In this document: in pieces, positions 6,534 to 8,031 of the stretch
Position numbering within the stretch: the first letter of the stretch is position 1
How the letters are laid out: each line of letters begins with the position of its first letter
Source of the DNA: Pseudomonadota bacterium
GTDB taxonomy: Bacteria > Pseudomonadota > Gammaproteobacteria > Burkholderiales > Ferrovaceae
Reading direction: 5' to 3'
Length of the DNA stretch: 8,031 nt
Assembly: GCA_021828575.1 (NCBI GenBank)
Contig: JAJZEL010000081.1
Coordinates: forward strand, 1-8,031
Made by a program: the position numbers and the translations under genes
The notes under the pieces: model-generated
Seen by the model: the letters and a program-made list of their open reading frames with translations, nothing else
Database searches by the model: none
What the model was told of the DNA's origin: nothing

Positions 6534-7855
6534 CACAAGCGTCCAATACCAAAATACTCCAGACCTTCCGATCGGACATGACCGGGCTCGTAAAGATTTC
6601 TCCCATCGTAAATCAATGGCTGCCTGAGTGATTTCCGAATACATGCAAAATCCGGACTTCTGAACTCCTTCCATTCGGTCACAATGATCAGGGCATCTGC
6701 CTCCTGAAGGGCTTCTTCAGGAGAACCCGCCAATCTGAAATCATCCGGTTTCCCGTAAATTCGTTCAGCTTCCTGCATGGCCACAGGATCATATGCAGTG
6801 ACCACAGCACCTCTGGAGCGCAATCCTTCAATAAGAACACGGGAAGGGGCTTCTCTCATGTCATCTGTATTGGGTTTGAAGGCAAGCCCCCACAAGGCAA
6901 AATTGCGGCCCTTGAGGTTTTCTCCAAAGCGGCTGATGACCCTGTCCAGAAGAATGGATTTCTGGCGCTGGTTGACCGTTTCCACAGCTTCGAGAATGTG
7001 CAGGTGAAGCCCCTTGTCCTGGGCTGTTCTCTGCAATGCCCGCACATCTTTAGGAAAACATGAACCACCGTAACCACATCCCGGATAGAGGAACTGGTAT
7101 CCAATCCGCGGGTCAGAACCAATGCCCTGTCGAACGCGTTCGATGTCAGCCCCCAGCCGTTCGGCCAATATTGCCAGTTCATTCATGAACGAGATGCGTG
7201 TAGCCAGCATGGCATTGGCTGCATACTTGGTCAGTTCGGCTGACTTCACATCCATCAGTATGAGGCGTTCATGGTTGCGCTGAAAAGGAGCATAAAGATT
7301 TCGCATGACCTCAATGGCATGGGGATCATCAGCACCCACCACGATCCGGTCAGGCCGCATGAAATCCTCCACAGCGGCACCTTCCTTCAGGAACTCCGGA
7401 TTGGAAACCACGCTGAACGGAATGTCAGCCCCACGGCGAGTCAGCTCCTCCTGAATGGCTTGTCTGACTTTGTCAGCCGTCCCCACAGGAACAGTGGATT
7501 TGTCTACGACCACAAGCCTTGAATTCATGTACTGACCGATATTTCGTGCCGCGGCCACCACATGTTTGAGATCCGCAGAACCATCTTCATCTGGCGGTGT
7601 TCCCACTGCGATAAACTGAACCTGACCATATGCAACGCTTTCCGCCACATCTGTGGTAAAGCTCAAACGTCCCGCCATCACATTTCTCTGCACCATGCTT
7701 TCCAATCCAGGTTCGTGAATTGGAATTCCACCCTCGCGCAGGATCTTGATTTTTTCCGGGTTCACATCCAGGCATAAAACATGGTTACCCACCTCAGCCA
7801 GACAGGCACCACTCACGAGACCTACATAACCTGTTCCAATAACGTATATTATCAT
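6533..7855 (-). CDS. ugd: UDP-glucose 6-dehydrogenase
   Basis: Ugd oxidises UDP-glucose to UDP-glucuronate in two NAD-dependent steps. The product feeds exopolysaccharide, LPS or lipid A sugar modification; which one cannot be told here. The 440-residue length is normal. The N-terminal Rossmann fold has IGTGYVGLVSGACLAEVGNHV (6-26), with Asp30 ending the second strand. AVGTPPDEDGSADL (83-96) and DKSTVPVGTADKV (118-130) follow. The catalytic core contains SNPEFLKEGAAVEDFMRPDR (151-170), ELTKYAANAML with Lys210 and Asn214, and PGCGYGGSCFPKD with the thioester-forming Cys266. The C-terminal UDP-binding domain carries LWGLAFKPNTDDMREAPS and an ITVTEW-like IIVTEWKEF. GDP-mannose dehydrogenase is a related alternative, but these motifs and the neighbours fit Ugd better. 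The start ATG 7855 has a weak AAGAG nine bases upstream and lies 17 bases after the pyrF stop. No promoter-like sequence fits in that gap apart from a short AT-rich run, so it is probably read from an upstream promoter. Confidence 0.96.
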   Translation of the reverse strand: MIIYVIGTGYVGLVSGACLAEVGNHVLCLDVNPEKIKILREGGIPIHEPGLESMVQRNVMAGRLSFTTDVAESVAYGQVQFIAVGTPPDEDGSADLKHVVAAARNIGQYMNSRLVVVDKSTVPVGTADKVRQAIQEELTRRGADIPFSVVSNPEFLKEGAAVEDFMRPDRIVVGADDPHAIEVMRNLYAPFQRNHERLILMDVKSAELTKYAANAMLATRISFMNELAILAERLGADIERVRQGIGSDPRIGYQFLYPGCGYGGSCFPKDVRALQRTAQDKGLHLHILEAVETVNQRQKSILLDRVISRFGENLKGRNFALWGLAFKPNTDDMREAPSRVLIEGLRSRGAVVTAYDPVAMQEAERIYGKPDDFRLAGSPEEALQEADALIIVTEWKEFRSPDFACIRKSLRQPLIYDGRNLYEPGHVRSEGLEYFGIGRL

Positions 7856-7872
7856 TTGTGATGACTCTTTTA

Positions 7873-8031
7873 TTAGTTTTGTTCAAGCATCCGATTGATG
7901 CGCTCAAGCGTCACTGAAGGGTCCTGACTTTGTGTAATGGGCCGTCCAACGACCAGATAACTGGCCCCAGCCCGCCACGCATCCAGAGGAGTCACTACCC
8001 TTGACTGATCGTCCGGAGCATTGTCAGGCAA
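7873..8031 (-). CDS. pyrF: Orotidine 5'-phosphate decarboxylase (3' end only)
   Basis: PyrF decarboxylates OMP to UMP, the last step of de novo pyrimidine synthesis. Only the C-terminal 52 residues are present, starting LPDNAPDDQSRVVTPLDAWR and ending INRMLEQN before TAA. The segment DQSRVVTPLDA followed by AGASYLVVGRPIT is the characteristic end of PyrF: the GRPIT arginine binds the substrate phosphate, and DQ(R/S)R(V/I)xTP precedes it. The rest of the gene, normally about 230-280 residues in total, lies beyond the right edge. The stop is 17 bases before ugd, so pyrF is probably in the same transcript. The assignment rests on a short stretch, but the motif is distinctive. No start or regulatory region is visible. 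Confidence 0.88.
   Translation of the reverse strand: MPDNAPDDQSRVVTPLDAWRAGASYLVVGRPITQSQDPSVTLERINRMLEQN

Noticed and set aside
6533..6674. Extending the heptose kinase upstream to 6674, adding 47 residues.
   Set aside because: The extension lies fully inside ugd and does not resemble the family N-terminus. ATG 6533 at the ugd stop gives a normal-length kinase.

Overview
The window comes from a proteobacterial chromosome, most likely a betaproteobacterium or a close relative. It is an ordinary housekeeping region. The placement is inferred from three things: the cytosolic-type malate dehydrogenase with the GQIGYSLLFRIASG nucleotide-binding loop, the gene order pyrF-ugd-rfaE1-hldD-cysM (a common betaproteobacterial arrangement around LPS heptose genes), and a heptose kinase that stands alone without its nucleotidyltransferase domain. 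Base composition looks near 50% GC by eye. I see no mobile element, tRNA, rRNA, CRISPR array or sign of recent transfer, and no gene-free stretch longer than about 30 bases.

Left part, + strand (1-2619): the C-terminal three fifths of an AcnA-type aconitase enters from the left edge. It is followed after 28 bases by a complete malate dehydrogenase gene. The two encode TCA-cycle enzymes and are probably cotranscribed from a promoter outside the window.

Right part, - strand (8031 down to 2640): seven genes run leftward with no room for a promoter or terminator between them: pyrF (3' end only), ugd, rfaE1, hldD, cysM, a DEDDy-type 3'-5' exonuclease gene of the PolB-exonuclease-like family, and a 75-codon gene of the YjfB 'putative motility protein' family. 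Junctions are 17-nt gap, 1-nt overlap, 3-nt gap, 17-nt gap (or an overlap, depending on the cysM start), 4-nt overlap (GTGA) and 4-nt overlap (ATGA). The chain therefore looks like one translationally coupled operon. ugd, rfaE1 and hldD supply sugar nucleotides for LPS or other cell-surface glycans. pyrF supplies UMP, the precursor of the uridine nucleotides that ugd's substrate needs. cysM makes cysteine. The last two genes have no obvious link to that chemistry and are the least explained part of the window.

The two gene sets converge, with only 20 bases between the mdh stop and the stop of the yjfB-like gene. I did not find a new biological system here. The points most worth a second look are the exonuclease/YjfB-like tail of the sugar-nucleotide operon and the split heptose pathway implied by the single-domain kinase.
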